A DNA stretch of 64,000 nucleotides from Streptomyces dangxiongensis (GTDB lineage Bacteria; Actinomycetota; Actinomycetes; Streptomycetales; Streptomycetaceae). The stretch's first letter is position 1; every line of letters begins with the position of its first letter. Shown here piece by piece: positions 16,135 to 22,881 of this stretch. The notes beneath the pieces are model-generated. The model searched no databases and was not told the DNA's origin. It saw only the letters and a list, made by a program, of their open reading frames with translations. Location: assembly GCF_003675325.1 (NCBI RefSeq), contig NZ_CP033073.1:5766001-5830000 (forward strand), written 5' to 3'. The translations under genes and the position numbers were made by a program.

Positions 16135-18036
16135 CTACGCCGTCCTGCTCGCCCCGCGCAGCCGGTCGAGCAGCTCGTGGACGACCGCCGCGCCGTTCAG
16201 GGTGAGGACCGACTCCGGGTGGAACTGCACCCCGGCGAACCCGGGCCCCCGCAGCGCGTGCACCTCGCCGTTCGCCGCCCGGCTCACCTCGACGCCGCGA
16301 GCGGCCAGCGCGCTCGCCGTCCCGTCGTCGCAGCGGGCGGCGAAGCTGTTGTAGAAGCCGACGGTCTCCGCCCGCCCGAACAGGTCGATCACCGTCTGCG
16401 CCCCCTGGTGGGGCACCTCCTTGCGGACGAGGTCCAGGCCCAGCTCGGCCGCGATCAGCTCATGGCCCAGGCAGACGCCCAGCACCCCGTGCCGGCGCTC
16501 CCGCAGCAGGTCGGCGGCGAGCGCCCGCAGGAACCGCATCTTCGGGTCGGCCGCGTCGCGGGGGTCACCCGGACCGGGCCCGAGCACCACCACCGGTCCC
16601 CCGTGCGCGAGCACGGCCGCCCGCAGCCCGGGCTCGTCGTAGCGCCGTACGGTCACCCCGAGGCCGCCCGAGCGCAGCACGTGCGCCAGCATCGCGGTGA
16701 ACGTGTCCTCGCCGTCGACCACGAGGGCGTGCCCGGTGGGCTCCGGGGCGCGGTCCCGCATCCGCAGCCAGAACGGGGCGAGCGCGGCCCGCCGCCCGTC
16801 CAGCGCGGACCGCACCCGCGGGTCGTCGGCGAGCCGGGGCCGCCCGCGCTCCGTGCGCGGCGGGCCCGGCCGGACGCCGAGGGCGGCCAGCACGCCCGCC
16901 GCCTTGGCGTGGGTCTCGGCGACCTCGCCGGCCGGGTCCGAGCCGCGCACCAGCGTCGCCCCGACCGGGACGCGCACCCGGCCGTCGGCACCGATGTCGG
17001 CGGTGCGGATCAGGATGGGGGAGTCGAGGGTCTGGGCGCCCCCGGCATCCCGGCCGAGCAGCGCCAGCGCACCGGCGTAGTACCCGCGGCCCGTGCCGTC
17101 CGGCCCGACGGGCTCGTACCGCTCGATCACCCGGCACGCGTTCTGCACCGGCGATCCGGTGACGGTCGCCGCGAACATGGTCTCCCGCAGCACCTCCCGC
17201 ACGTCCAGGGACGACCTGCCGCGCAGCTCGTACTCGGTGTGCGCCAGGTGCGCCATCTCCTTCAGCCGCGGCCCGACGACGACCCCGCCCATGTCGCCGA
17301 CGGTGCACATCATCTTCAGTTCCTCGTCGACGACCATCGACAGCTCCTCGGTCTCCTTGCCGTCGGCGAGGAAGGAGAGCAGGTGCTCCGGCGTCGGGCC
17401 CCCGGCGGGATAGCGGTAGGTCCCGCTGATCGGGTTCATCACGACCGTCCCCCCGGACATCCGGACGTGCACCTCCGGGCTGGCGCCGACCAGCGTCCGC
17501 CCGCCCGCCTCCGCCCCGGTGTGCACCACGAACGTCCAGTACGCGCCGCGTTCGCCCGCCAGCAGCCGCCGGAACAGCGCGAGCGCGTCCGCGCGGCCGA
17601 AGCCGGGGACGCGGCCCTCGTACGTGCGCCGGATCACGAAGTTCGCGCCCTCGCCCCGGCCGATCTCCTCGCGCAGCACGCGGCCGACGATCCGCGCGTA
17701 CTCCTCGTCGGCCACGTCGAAGCCGCCGTCCTCGACCCGCACGTCGTGCGCGGGGAGCTGCGCGAGGACCTCGTCCAGGGGCAGCGTGTGCGTCTCCTCG
17801 GGGGTGAGCACGAGCAGCGGGGTGCCGTCGTCGCGGACGTCGAAGCCGCGCTCGCGGATCTGGCGGAACGGGACGAGGGCGAGCCCCTCGTCGGGCAGGT
17901 CGGCGAGCCGCTCGCGGCGGGTCACCGGCCCGAGCAGCACCTCCACCGTCCCCTCGTCGTGGCCGGGGGTGCGGCGGCGCAGCAGGGCGAAGGGGCGGGG
18001 GTCGCGGAGCAGGTCCTTCAGGTGCACGGGTCGCAT
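16135..18036 (-). CDS. trpE: fused anthranilate synthase (TrpE-TrpG)
   Basis: A 633-residue fusion of the chorismate-binding component I (residues ~90-415) and a class I glutamine amidotransferase (residues ~430-630). It makes anthranilate from chorismate and glutamine, the first step to tryptophan. Component I shows NPISGTYR near 220, KETEELSMVVDEE near 245 and TVTGSPVQNACR near 312. The amidotransferase has GPGPGDP near 485, the nucleophile Cys in GVCLGHE near 525 and the HPES dyad near 608. The N-terminal LLES motif that binds feedback tryptophan in classical TrpE is not seen; the place reads LLRRRTPG. It is preceded by a Trp-rich leader peptide and an attenuator hairpin, so expression should fall when charged tRNA-Trp is plentiful. 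A related chorismate product (as in PhzE-type fusions) cannot be wholly excluded. Confidence 0.92.
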   Translation of the reverse strand: MRPVHLKDLLRDPRPFALLRRRTPGHDEGTVEVLLGPVTRRERLADLPDEGLALVPFRQIRERGFDVRDDGTPLLVLTPEETHTLPLDEVLAQLPAHDVRVEDGGFDVADEEYARIVGRVLREEIGRGEGANFVIRRTYEGRVPGFGRADALALFRRLLAGERGAYWTFVVHTGAEAGGRTLVGASPEVHVRMSGGTVVMNPISGTYRYPAGGPTPEHLLSFLADGKETEELSMVVDEELKMMCTVGDMGGVVVGPRLKEMAHLAHTEYELRGRSSLDVREVLRETMFAATVTGSPVQNACRVIERYEPVGPDGTGRGYYAGALALLGRDAGGAQTLDSPILIRTADIGADGRVRVPVGATLVRGSDPAGEVAETHAKAAGVLAALGVRPGPPRTERGRPRLADDPRVRSALDGRRAALAPFWLRMRDRAPEPTGHALVVDGEDTFTAMLAHVLRSGGLGVTVRRYDEPGLRAAVLAHGGPVVVLGPGPGDPRDAADPKMRFLRALAADLLRERRHGVLGVCLGHELIAAELGLDLVRKEVPHQGAQTVIDLFGRAETVGFYNSFAARCDDGTASALAARGVEVSRAANGEVHALRGPGFAGVQFHPESVLTLNGAAVVHELLDRLRGASRTA

Positions 18037-18080
18037 TCCTTCTCGATCGTGTGACGGAGAGGAACGGTCCCGGGAACGCC

Positions 18081-18105
18081 GAAGGCCGCCCCTCGGGCGG
18101 CCTTC
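18081..18105 (-). terminator. trp attenuator hairpin
   Basis: A perfect 11-bp stem (18081-18091 with 18095-18105) and a three-base loop lie between the leader peptide and trpE. When the ribosome stalls at the Trp codons of the leader, an alternative pairing would prevent this hairpin; a short T-poor tract follows, as is common for GC-rich attenuators. Confidence 0.8.
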
Positions 18106-18126
18106 GCGAAGTGTGGGTACGCGCGA

Positions 18127-18183
18127 TCAGCGGGCCGCCGGAGAAGCGGTCCACCACCAGTTCTGGATCGACGGCGCGAACAT
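18127..18183 (-). CDS. trpL: trp operon leader peptide
   Basis: An 18-residue peptide, MFAPSIQNWWWTASPAAR, with three consecutive Trp codons and its stop 22 bases before the attenuator hairpin. This is the classic leader of transcription attenuation, and such a leader has been described for trpE of S. venezuelae. A TAGGGT -10-like hexamer ends seven bases before the ATG, so the leader mRNA may begin at the start codon itself. It is too short for standard gene calling. Confidence 0.9.
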   Translation of the reverse strand: MFAPSIQNWWWTASPAAR

Positions 18184-18288
18184 GCGAAAAACCCTACCTC
18201 ACCCCCGCGGTGTCCACGGGGTAATCTCCGCGTCTCATTCTTCGGGCCAGGGCGAAATCATTCGACATGACCCCGTAGTGTTTGTGGG

Positions 18289-19641
18289 GTGACCGTGAAC
18301 GCTAAGACCAGCCCGAGCGCTGGCAACACCTGGCGAGACCTGCCCGCGGCGCAGCAGCCCGAGTACCCCGACGCCGAGGCCCTGCGCGCAGCGATCGCGG
18401 ACCTCGAGTCGTATCCGCCGCTCGTCTTCGCGGGCGAGTGCGACCAGCTGCGCGCCCGGATGGCGGCCGTCGCCAAGGGAGAGGCGTTCCTCCTCCAGGG
18501 CGGCGACTGCGCCGAGGCCTTCGACGGGGTGTCGGCCGACCACATCCGCAACAAGCTGAAGACGCTGCTCCAGATGGGTGCCGTCCTCACCTACGCGGCC
18601 TCCGTCCCGGTGGTGAAGGTCGGCCGCATCGCGGGTCAGTACTCCAAGCCCCGTTCCAAGCCCACCGAGACCCGCGACGGCGTCACCCTGCCGGTGTACC
18701 GGGGCGACTCCGTCAACGGCTTCGACTTCACCCCCGAGTCCCGTATCCCGGACCCCGAGCGGCTGAAGCGCATGTACAACGCCTCGGCCTCCACGCTGAA
18801 CCTGGTCCGCGCCTTCACCACCGGCGGTTACGCCGACCTGCGCCAGGTGCACGCCTGGAACCAGGACTTCGTGCGGACCTCGCCGTCGGGCCAGCGCTAC
18901 GAGCAGCTCGCGCGGGAGATCGACAACGCGCTGAACTTCATGCGGGCCTGCGGCACGGACCCGGAGGAGTTCAAGACCGTCGAGTTCTTCTCCTCGCACG
19001 AGGCGCTGCTGCTGGACTACGAGTCCGCCCTGACCCGGGTCGACTCCCGCACCGGCAAGCTGTACGACGTCTCCGCGCACATGGTGTGGATCGGTGAGCG
19101 CACCCGGCAGATGGACGGCGCGCACATCGAGTTCGCCTCGCAGATCCGCAACCCCATCGGCATCAAGCTCGGCCCGACCACCACGGCCGAGGAGGCGCTG
19201 CGGTACATCGACCGCCTCGACCCCGAGCGGGAGCCGGGCCGGCTGACCTTCATCGTCCGCATGGGCGCCGACAAGATCCGCGACCGGCTCCCGGAGCTGG
19301 TGGAGAAGGTCACGGCGTCCGGTGCGACGGTGGCCTGGGTGACCGACCCGATGCACGGCAACACCTTCGAGGCGGCCTCCGGGCACAAGACCCGTCGCTT
19401 CGACGACGTGCTCGACGAGGTCAAGGGCTTCTTCGAGGTCCACAAGGCGCTCGGCACCCACCCGGGCGGCATCCACGTGGAGCTGACCGGCGACGACGTC
19501 ACCGAGTGCGTGGGCGGCGGCGACGAGATCTTCGTCGACGACCTGCACCAGCGCTACGAGACGGCCTGCGATCCGCGGCTCAACCGCAGCCAGTCGCTGG
19601 ACCTGGCGTTCCTCGTCGCCGAGATGTACCGGGACCAGTGA
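18289..19641 (+). CDS. class II DAHP synthase (3-deoxy-7-phosphoheptulonate synthase)
   Basis: A 450-residue class II (plant-like) DAHP synthase that condenses phosphoenolpyruvate with erythrose 4-phosphate at the entry of the shikimate pathway. Conserved segments include LQGGDCAEAF near residue 69 (metal-binding Cys), VGRIAGQYSKPRS near 107, WIGERTRQ near 266, KLGPTTT near 289, WVTDPMHGNT near 347 and EVDDL-type metal site residues near the C-terminus. The GTG at 18289 lies seven bases after a TAGTGT -10-like hexamer, so the mRNA may be leaderless; a second GTG at 18295 is possible. It is divergent from the trp leader, which puts aromatic pathway entry and the tryptophan branch back to back. 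The counterpart is M. tuberculosis Rv2178c. Confidence 0.95.
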   Translation: MTVNAKTSPSAGNTWRDLPAAQQPEYPDAEALRAAIADLESYPPLVFAGECDQLRARMAAVAKGEAFLLQGGDCAEAFDGVSADHIRNKLKTLLQMGAVLTYAASVPVVKVGRIAGQYSKPRSKPTETRDGVTLPVYRGDSVNGFDFTPESRIPDPERLKRMYNASASTLNLVRAFTTGGYADLRQVHAWNQDFVRTSPSGQRYEQLAREIDNALNFMRACGTDPEEFKTVEFFSSHEALLLDYESALTRVDSRTGKLYDVSAHMVWIGERTRQMDGAHIEFASQIRNPIGIKLGPTTTAEEALRYIDRLDPEREPGRLTFIVRMGADKIRDRLPELVEKVTASGATVAWVTDPMHGNTFEAASGHKTRRFDDVLDEVKGFFEVHKALGTHPGGIHVELTGDDVTECVGGGDEIFVDDLHQRYETACDPRLNRSQSLDLAFLVAEMYRDQ

Positions 19642-19675
19642 CCGGGGAGCACTGACCGGGGCGCACCGGCCTTGT

Positions 19676-19705
19676 GGGGCGCGGATCACATGCGATCCGC
19701 GCCCC
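19676..19705 (+). terminator. terminator hairpin after DAHP synthase gene
   Basis: Twelve-base perfect arms (19676-19687 and 19694-19705) with a six-base loop, 35 bases after the stop codon and ahead of the iron box. Confidence 0.78.
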
Positions 19706-19734
19706 TCGCACTGTCGCGGGTCCCGCGACATGGG

Positions 19735-19753
19735 TTAGGTTAGGGTTGCCTCA
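19735..19753 (+). promoter_or_regulatory. iron box (DmdR/IdeR/DtxR-type operator)
   Basis: TTAGGTTAGGGTTGCCTCA agrees at 15 of 19 positions with the DtxR-family consensus TTAGGTTAGGCTAACCTAA. It lies 50 bases upstream of the ferredoxin gene bfd, so iron-loaded DmdR would repress bfd and iron starvation would release it, letting stored iron be mobilised. Confidence 0.82.
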
Positions 19754-19802
19754 CCGGGAACGGGGTGGCAGAGGACAGCGACCCCGTCGGGAGGTGAACC
19801 GC

Positions 19803-20027
19803 GTGTACGTGTGCAGCTGCTTCGGCATCACCGAGGCCCAGGTCGAGCGACACGCGCAGAACGGCGCCTGCACCCCGCGTCAGGTCGCCTCCGCCTGCAA
19901 GGCGGGCACCGACTGCGGTTCCTGCGTCCGCCGTATCCAGGCCATCCTCGGCCGGGGTGCCTGCCCGCGCCCCCAGCCGGCCGACCGGGGTCGCCCGGCC
20001 CTCCCCGAGATCGCGGACGCGGCGTAG
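19803..20027 (+). CDS. bfd: bacterioferritin-associated ferredoxin
   Basis: A 74-residue [2Fe-2S] ferredoxin of the BFD-like fold, which reduces the iron core of bacterioferritin so that iron is released. The four cluster Cys are in VCSCF (residues 4 and 6) and TDCGSC (near 38 and 41). The C-terminal 20 residues are Pro/Arg-rich and outside the domain. The GTG at 19803 follows a strong GGGAGGTG ribosome site. An iron box lies upstream and bfr follows convergently only 12 bases away. Confidence 0.9.
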   Translation: MYVCSCFGITEAQVERHAQNGACTPRQVASACKAGTDCGSCVRRIQAILGRGACPRPQPADRGRPALPEIADAA

Positions 20028-20039
20028 CCCCGACGCGGC

Positions 20040-20519
20040 TCAGCTCTCCGGCTGCTCGATCACCTGGGCGATGTAGAGCGCCTCACCGAGCTTCTCCAGC
20101 AGTTCGAGCTGGGTGTCCAGGTAATCGATGTGGTGCTCCTCGTCGGCGAGGATGTCCTCGAAGATGTTCGCGGACGTGATGTCACCCTTTTCGCGCATCA
20201 CCCTGATGCCCCGCCTGAGGCGGTCGATCGCCTCCGCCTCGACCTGCCGGTCGGCCTCGAACATCTCCCGGACCGTCTGCCCCACGCGGACGTGGAACAG
20301 CCGCTGGTAGTTGGGCAGCCCCTCCAGGAACAGGATCCGGTCGGTGAGCACCTCGGCGTGCTTCATCTCGTCGAACGACTCGTGCCGCGTGTACTTGGCG
20401 AGCTTCGTCCAGCCGAAGTTCTCCTGCATCTTCGCGTGCAGGAAGTACTGGTTGATGGCGGTCAGCTCGCCGGTGAGCTGCTCGTTGAGGAACTCGATGA
20501 CCTCGGGGTCGCCCTGCAT
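20040..20519 (-). CDS. bfr: bacterioferritin
   Basis: A 159-residue haem-containing ferritin that stores iron as a ferric core in a 24-mer shell. All ferroxidase ligands are present at their usual numbers: E18, E51, H54, E94, E127 and H130. The haem-ligand M52 is also present, so it should form the haem dimer interface. The ATG at 20519 has GGAAGGAG upstream and replaces a longer in-frame start. It is convergent with bfd, and the two proteins work together. A palindromic site lies about 80-100 bases upstream. Confidence 0.95.
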   Translation of the reverse strand: MQGDPEVIEFLNEQLTGELTAINQYFLHAKMQENFGWTKLAKYTRHESFDEMKHAEVLTDRILFLEGLPNYQRLFHVRVGQTVREMFEADRQVEAEAIDRLRRGIRVMREKGDITSANIFEDILADEEHHIDYLDTQLELLEKLGEALYIAQVIEQPES

Positions 20520-20598
20520 CGCAGCGGCTCCTTCCACACGGGGGACGGGGGAGGTGTGCGGCGGCATGATTGCACCGGCGACGAAGATCGTCCAGTAA

Positions 20599-20621
20599 GT
20601 GCGTACTTAGTGAGTATGCAC
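20599..20621. promoter_or_regulatory. imperfect inverted repeat between divergent genes
   Basis: Arms GTGCGTACT (20599-20607) and AGTATGCAC (20613-20621) pair with one mismatch around a five-base spacer. A second, overlapping palindrome TAAGT-GCGT-ACTTA starts at 20596. The site lies between divergent bfr and the molybdopterin oxidoreductase-like gene, so it could serve either. The cognate regulator is not known. Confidence 0.5.
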
Positions 20622-20694
20622 CGGAGTGTTGGCAATTGTTGGGTTCGCGCGTACGTGGTCAAGGGCATCGCCCGAGGTCTGTCAGGATGGATAC

Positions 20695-21327
20695 ATGGGT
20701 CATCCGGTGGAGCGAGAGTCTGGGGCAGGGGCAGGGTCCGAGCTTCCGCCGGGTCAGCGGCTCCAGCGCGGCTGGCCGGTCACGCACTACGGGCCGGTGC
20801 CCAAGTTCCGGCCCGAGCGCTGGGAGTTCGGGATCTTCGGCGCCACCGCCGACGGCGGCAAGCGCACCTGGGACCACGAGGAGTTCACGGCGCTGCCGTA
20901 CACCACCGTGGTCGCCGACCTGCACTGCGTGACGAAGTTCAGCATGACCGGCGCGGAGTGGGGCGGCGTCCCGGCCCGCACGATCCTGGACCTCGCGCCG
21001 CCGGCGCCGGACGTCACCCATGTGATGGTCTGGGCGGAGTACGGCTTCAGCTCGAACCTGCGCCTCGCGGACTTCGCCTCCGACCGCACGATCTTCGCCA
21101 CCCACAAGGACGGTGAGCTGCTCACCGCCGAGCACGGCTTCCCGGTCCGCCTGATCGTGCCGCACCTGTACGCCTGGAAGGGGCCCAAGTGGGTCCGGGG
21201 CGTGGAGTACATGACGGCCGACCGCCGCGGCTTCTGGGAGGAGCGCGGCTACCACAACATCGGGGACCCCTGGAAGGAGCAGCGTTACTCCTACCAGGAG
21301 GAACCCGGCGACGGCCCCGAACTGTGA
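20695..21327 (+). CDS. sulfite oxidase-like (molybdopterin-binding domain) oxidoreductase
   Basis: A 210-residue protein with the oxidoreductase molybdopterin-binding fold. The metal-ligand Cys is in LHCVTKFSMTG near residue 80, followed by EWGGV, a segment around DFASDRTIF, and PVRLIVPHLYAWKGPKWV near 155-172. These match the catalytic domain of YedY/MsrP and sulfite oxidase relatives. No signal peptide, haem or dimerisation domain is present, so it is probably a cytoplasmic single-domain enzyme of unknown substrate. The ATG at 20695 was chosen because the domain begins soon after; the frame is open to 20626 without a better start. Confidence 0.82.
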   Translation: MGHPVERESGAGAGSELPPGQRLQRGWPVTHYGPVPKFRPERWEFGIFGATADGGKRTWDHEEFTALPYTTVVADLHCVTKFSMTGAEWGGVPARTILDLAPPAPDVTHVMVWAEYGFSSNLRLADFASDRTIFATHKDGELLTAEHGFPVRLIVPHLYAWKGPKWVRGVEYMTADRRGFWEERGYHNIGDPWKEQRYSYQEEPGDGPEL

Positions 21328-21345
21328 CGCCCGCCCCCCAGTGGG

Positions 21346-21873
21346 TCAGTGGTGGTACCGGTGCACCACCGCGTGCCCCTTGCCCCGCCCGATCGTCCAC
21401 TTGTTGACCGGCGTGGTCACCAGGAAGGCGAGGGCGAGCGAGACCGCGAGCGAGATCCAGAACAGCGGATCGCCGAGCGCCGCGTCCATCGCGGACGGCC
21501 AGAGCACGATCACGCCGTTGTCGATCAGCTCCATCACGGCGATGGAGAGGGTGTCGGCGGCCAGTGCCACCCGGACGGCCGTACGGAGGTCCAGCCCGGC
21601 GCGCAGGACCCCGCGCAGGGTGAGCGAGTAGCCGAAGGCGAAGGCCAGGACGATCGCCAGCAGCGTGGTCGGCAGGTTGCCCCAGCCGAACGCGGTGCCC
21701 ACGACCATGCCGAGCACCTCGCCGATCGCGCAGCCGGTCAGGCAGTGCAGCGTGGCCCGGACGGCCGTCGGCCAGGTCGCCGTGGTGCCGCTGTCCCCGT
21801 GGTGCTGGTGGTGTCCGCCGTGCGCGCCGTGCTGGTGGTGCTCGTGTGCGTGGCCGGTGTGGGTCCGGTCCAT
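21346..21873 (-). CDS. DUF4396 membrane protein with His-rich N-terminus
   Basis: A 175-residue protein. The first 30 residues carry more than ten His, suggesting metal binding on one face of the membrane. Four hydrophobic segments follow (near residues 48-68, 73-93, 100-125 and 140-162), matching the DUF4396 family. The ATG at 21873 follows GGGGGAA. A perfect palindrome of the CsoR/RcnR kind lies 48 bases upstream, so metal-dependent derepression is likely and a role in copper or nickel handling is the best guess; the transported or bound species is not known. Confidence 0.78.
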   Translation of the reverse strand: MDRTHTGHAHEHHQHGAHGGHHQHHGDSGTTATWPTAVRATLHCLTGCAIGEVLGMVVGTAFGWGNLPTTLLAIVLAFAFGYSLTLRGVLRAGLDLRTAVRVALAADTLSIAVMELIDNGVIVLWPSAMDAALGDPLFWISLAVSLALAFLVTTPVNKWTIGRGKGHAVVHRYHH

Positions 21874-21920
21874 GGTTTCCCCCAAGCCGAGTGGCGGTTC
21901 CTGTCCTCCAGAGGAACCAG

Positions 21921-21937
21921 ATACCCCCTGGGGGTAT
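21921..21937. promoter_or_regulatory. CsoR/RcnR-like operator palindrome
   Basis: ATACCCCCTGGGGGTAT is a perfect 17-base palindrome with G/C tracts flanked by AT steps, the hallmark of operators for the CsoR/RcnR/FrmR family of metal sensors. It lies between the endonuclease IV gene and the His-rich DUF4396 gene, 48 bases upstream of the latter. No csoR-like gene is in the window, so the regulator would act from elsewhere. Confidence 0.72.
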
Positions 21938-21949
21938 TCCTGGGCGCGG

Positions 21950-22831
21950 TCAGGAATCCCGGAGCCTCTTCAGCCGCTCCACGTCCGCCGCGTGGCCCTC
22001 GCGGTCGCCCGGCGTCTCGATGACCAGCGGGACGCCCGCCGTGGCCGGATGGGTCATCAGGGCGCGGAACGGATCCTCGCCGATGTGGCCGGCACCGATG
22101 TTCTCGTGCCGGTCCTTGTGCGCGCCCGCCACGTCCTTGGAGTCGTTGGCGTGGATCAGCTTCAGCCGGCCCTCGCCGACCGTGTCCACCAGCAGGTCCA
22201 GGGTGCGGTGCATGCCGTCCGGCCCGGTCAGGTCGTGCCCGGCGGCGAAGATGTGGCAGGTGTCCAGGCACACGCCCAGCTTCGGATGCGCGTCCAGCGC
22301 CTCGAAGTACGGCCCGAAGTCCCAGGTCCGCGAGCACAGCGAGGAGCCCTGTCCGGCGGTCGACTCCAGCAGCAGGAACGGGTCGTCGTCATGGGTCAGC
22401 TCGTCCAGCAGCGGCAGCAGATGCTCCCGCACCTGCTTCAGCGCCACCTCCCGCGCCCGCCCGCCGGTCGCGCTCCCGGTGTGCACGACCACGCCCAGCG
22501 CGCCGATCTCCCGCCCGCGCCGCAGCGAGTGCCGCAGCGACTCCACCGACCGCTCCACGGTCGCCTCGGTGTGCGAGCCGAAGTTGATCAGATAGGGGGC
22601 GTGGACGTACGCCGGGAGCGACTCCTCGGCGCACGCCGCGCGGAACGCCTCGTCCTGCCGCGGGTTCCCGGCGGGCGTGGCCCAGCCGCGCGGGTTGGCG
22701 ACGAAGACCTGCACGGTCTCGGCCCTCAGCTCACGGGCGTACGACAGGCCCACGGAGTGCAGGCCGCCGGCCACGGGCACATGGCTGCCGACCGGGTTGC
22801 GGGGGAGGAGGGAGGACGGATCGGGACTCAC
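21950..22831 (-). CDS. nfo: deoxyribonuclease IV (AP endonuclease, Nfo family)
   Basis: A 293-residue TIM-barrel endonuclease that cuts DNA 5' of abasic sites during base excision repair. The trinuclear zinc ligands lie in NPVGSHVPVAGG (residues 12-23), YVHAPYLINFG near 75, VVHTGSATG near 115, LLLESTAGQG near 150, CLDTCHIFAAGHD near 188, LIHANDSKD near 222, DRHENIGAGHIG near 237 and VIETPG near 265, so all ligand motifs are there. The start is a GTG at 22831. Its stop is 12 bases from the CsoR-like operator of the next gene. Confidence 0.93.
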   Translation of the reverse strand: MSPDPSSLLPRNPVGSHVPVAGGLHSVGLSYARELRAETVQVFVANPRGWATPAGNPRQDEAFRAACAEESLPAYVHAPYLINFGSHTEATVERSVESLRHSLRRGREIGALGVVVHTGSATGGRAREVALKQVREHLLPLLDELTHDDDPFLLLESTAGQGSSLCSRTWDFGPYFEALDAHPKLGVCLDTCHIFAAGHDLTGPDGMHRTLDLLVDTVGEGRLKLIHANDSKDVAGAHKDRHENIGAGHIGEDPFRALMTHPATAGVPLVIETPGDREGHAADVERLKRLRDS

Positions 22832-22881
22832 CCGTTCAGGGTGTCATGCCCGGCCCGGCGCCCGGACCGCGGTGACCCCGC

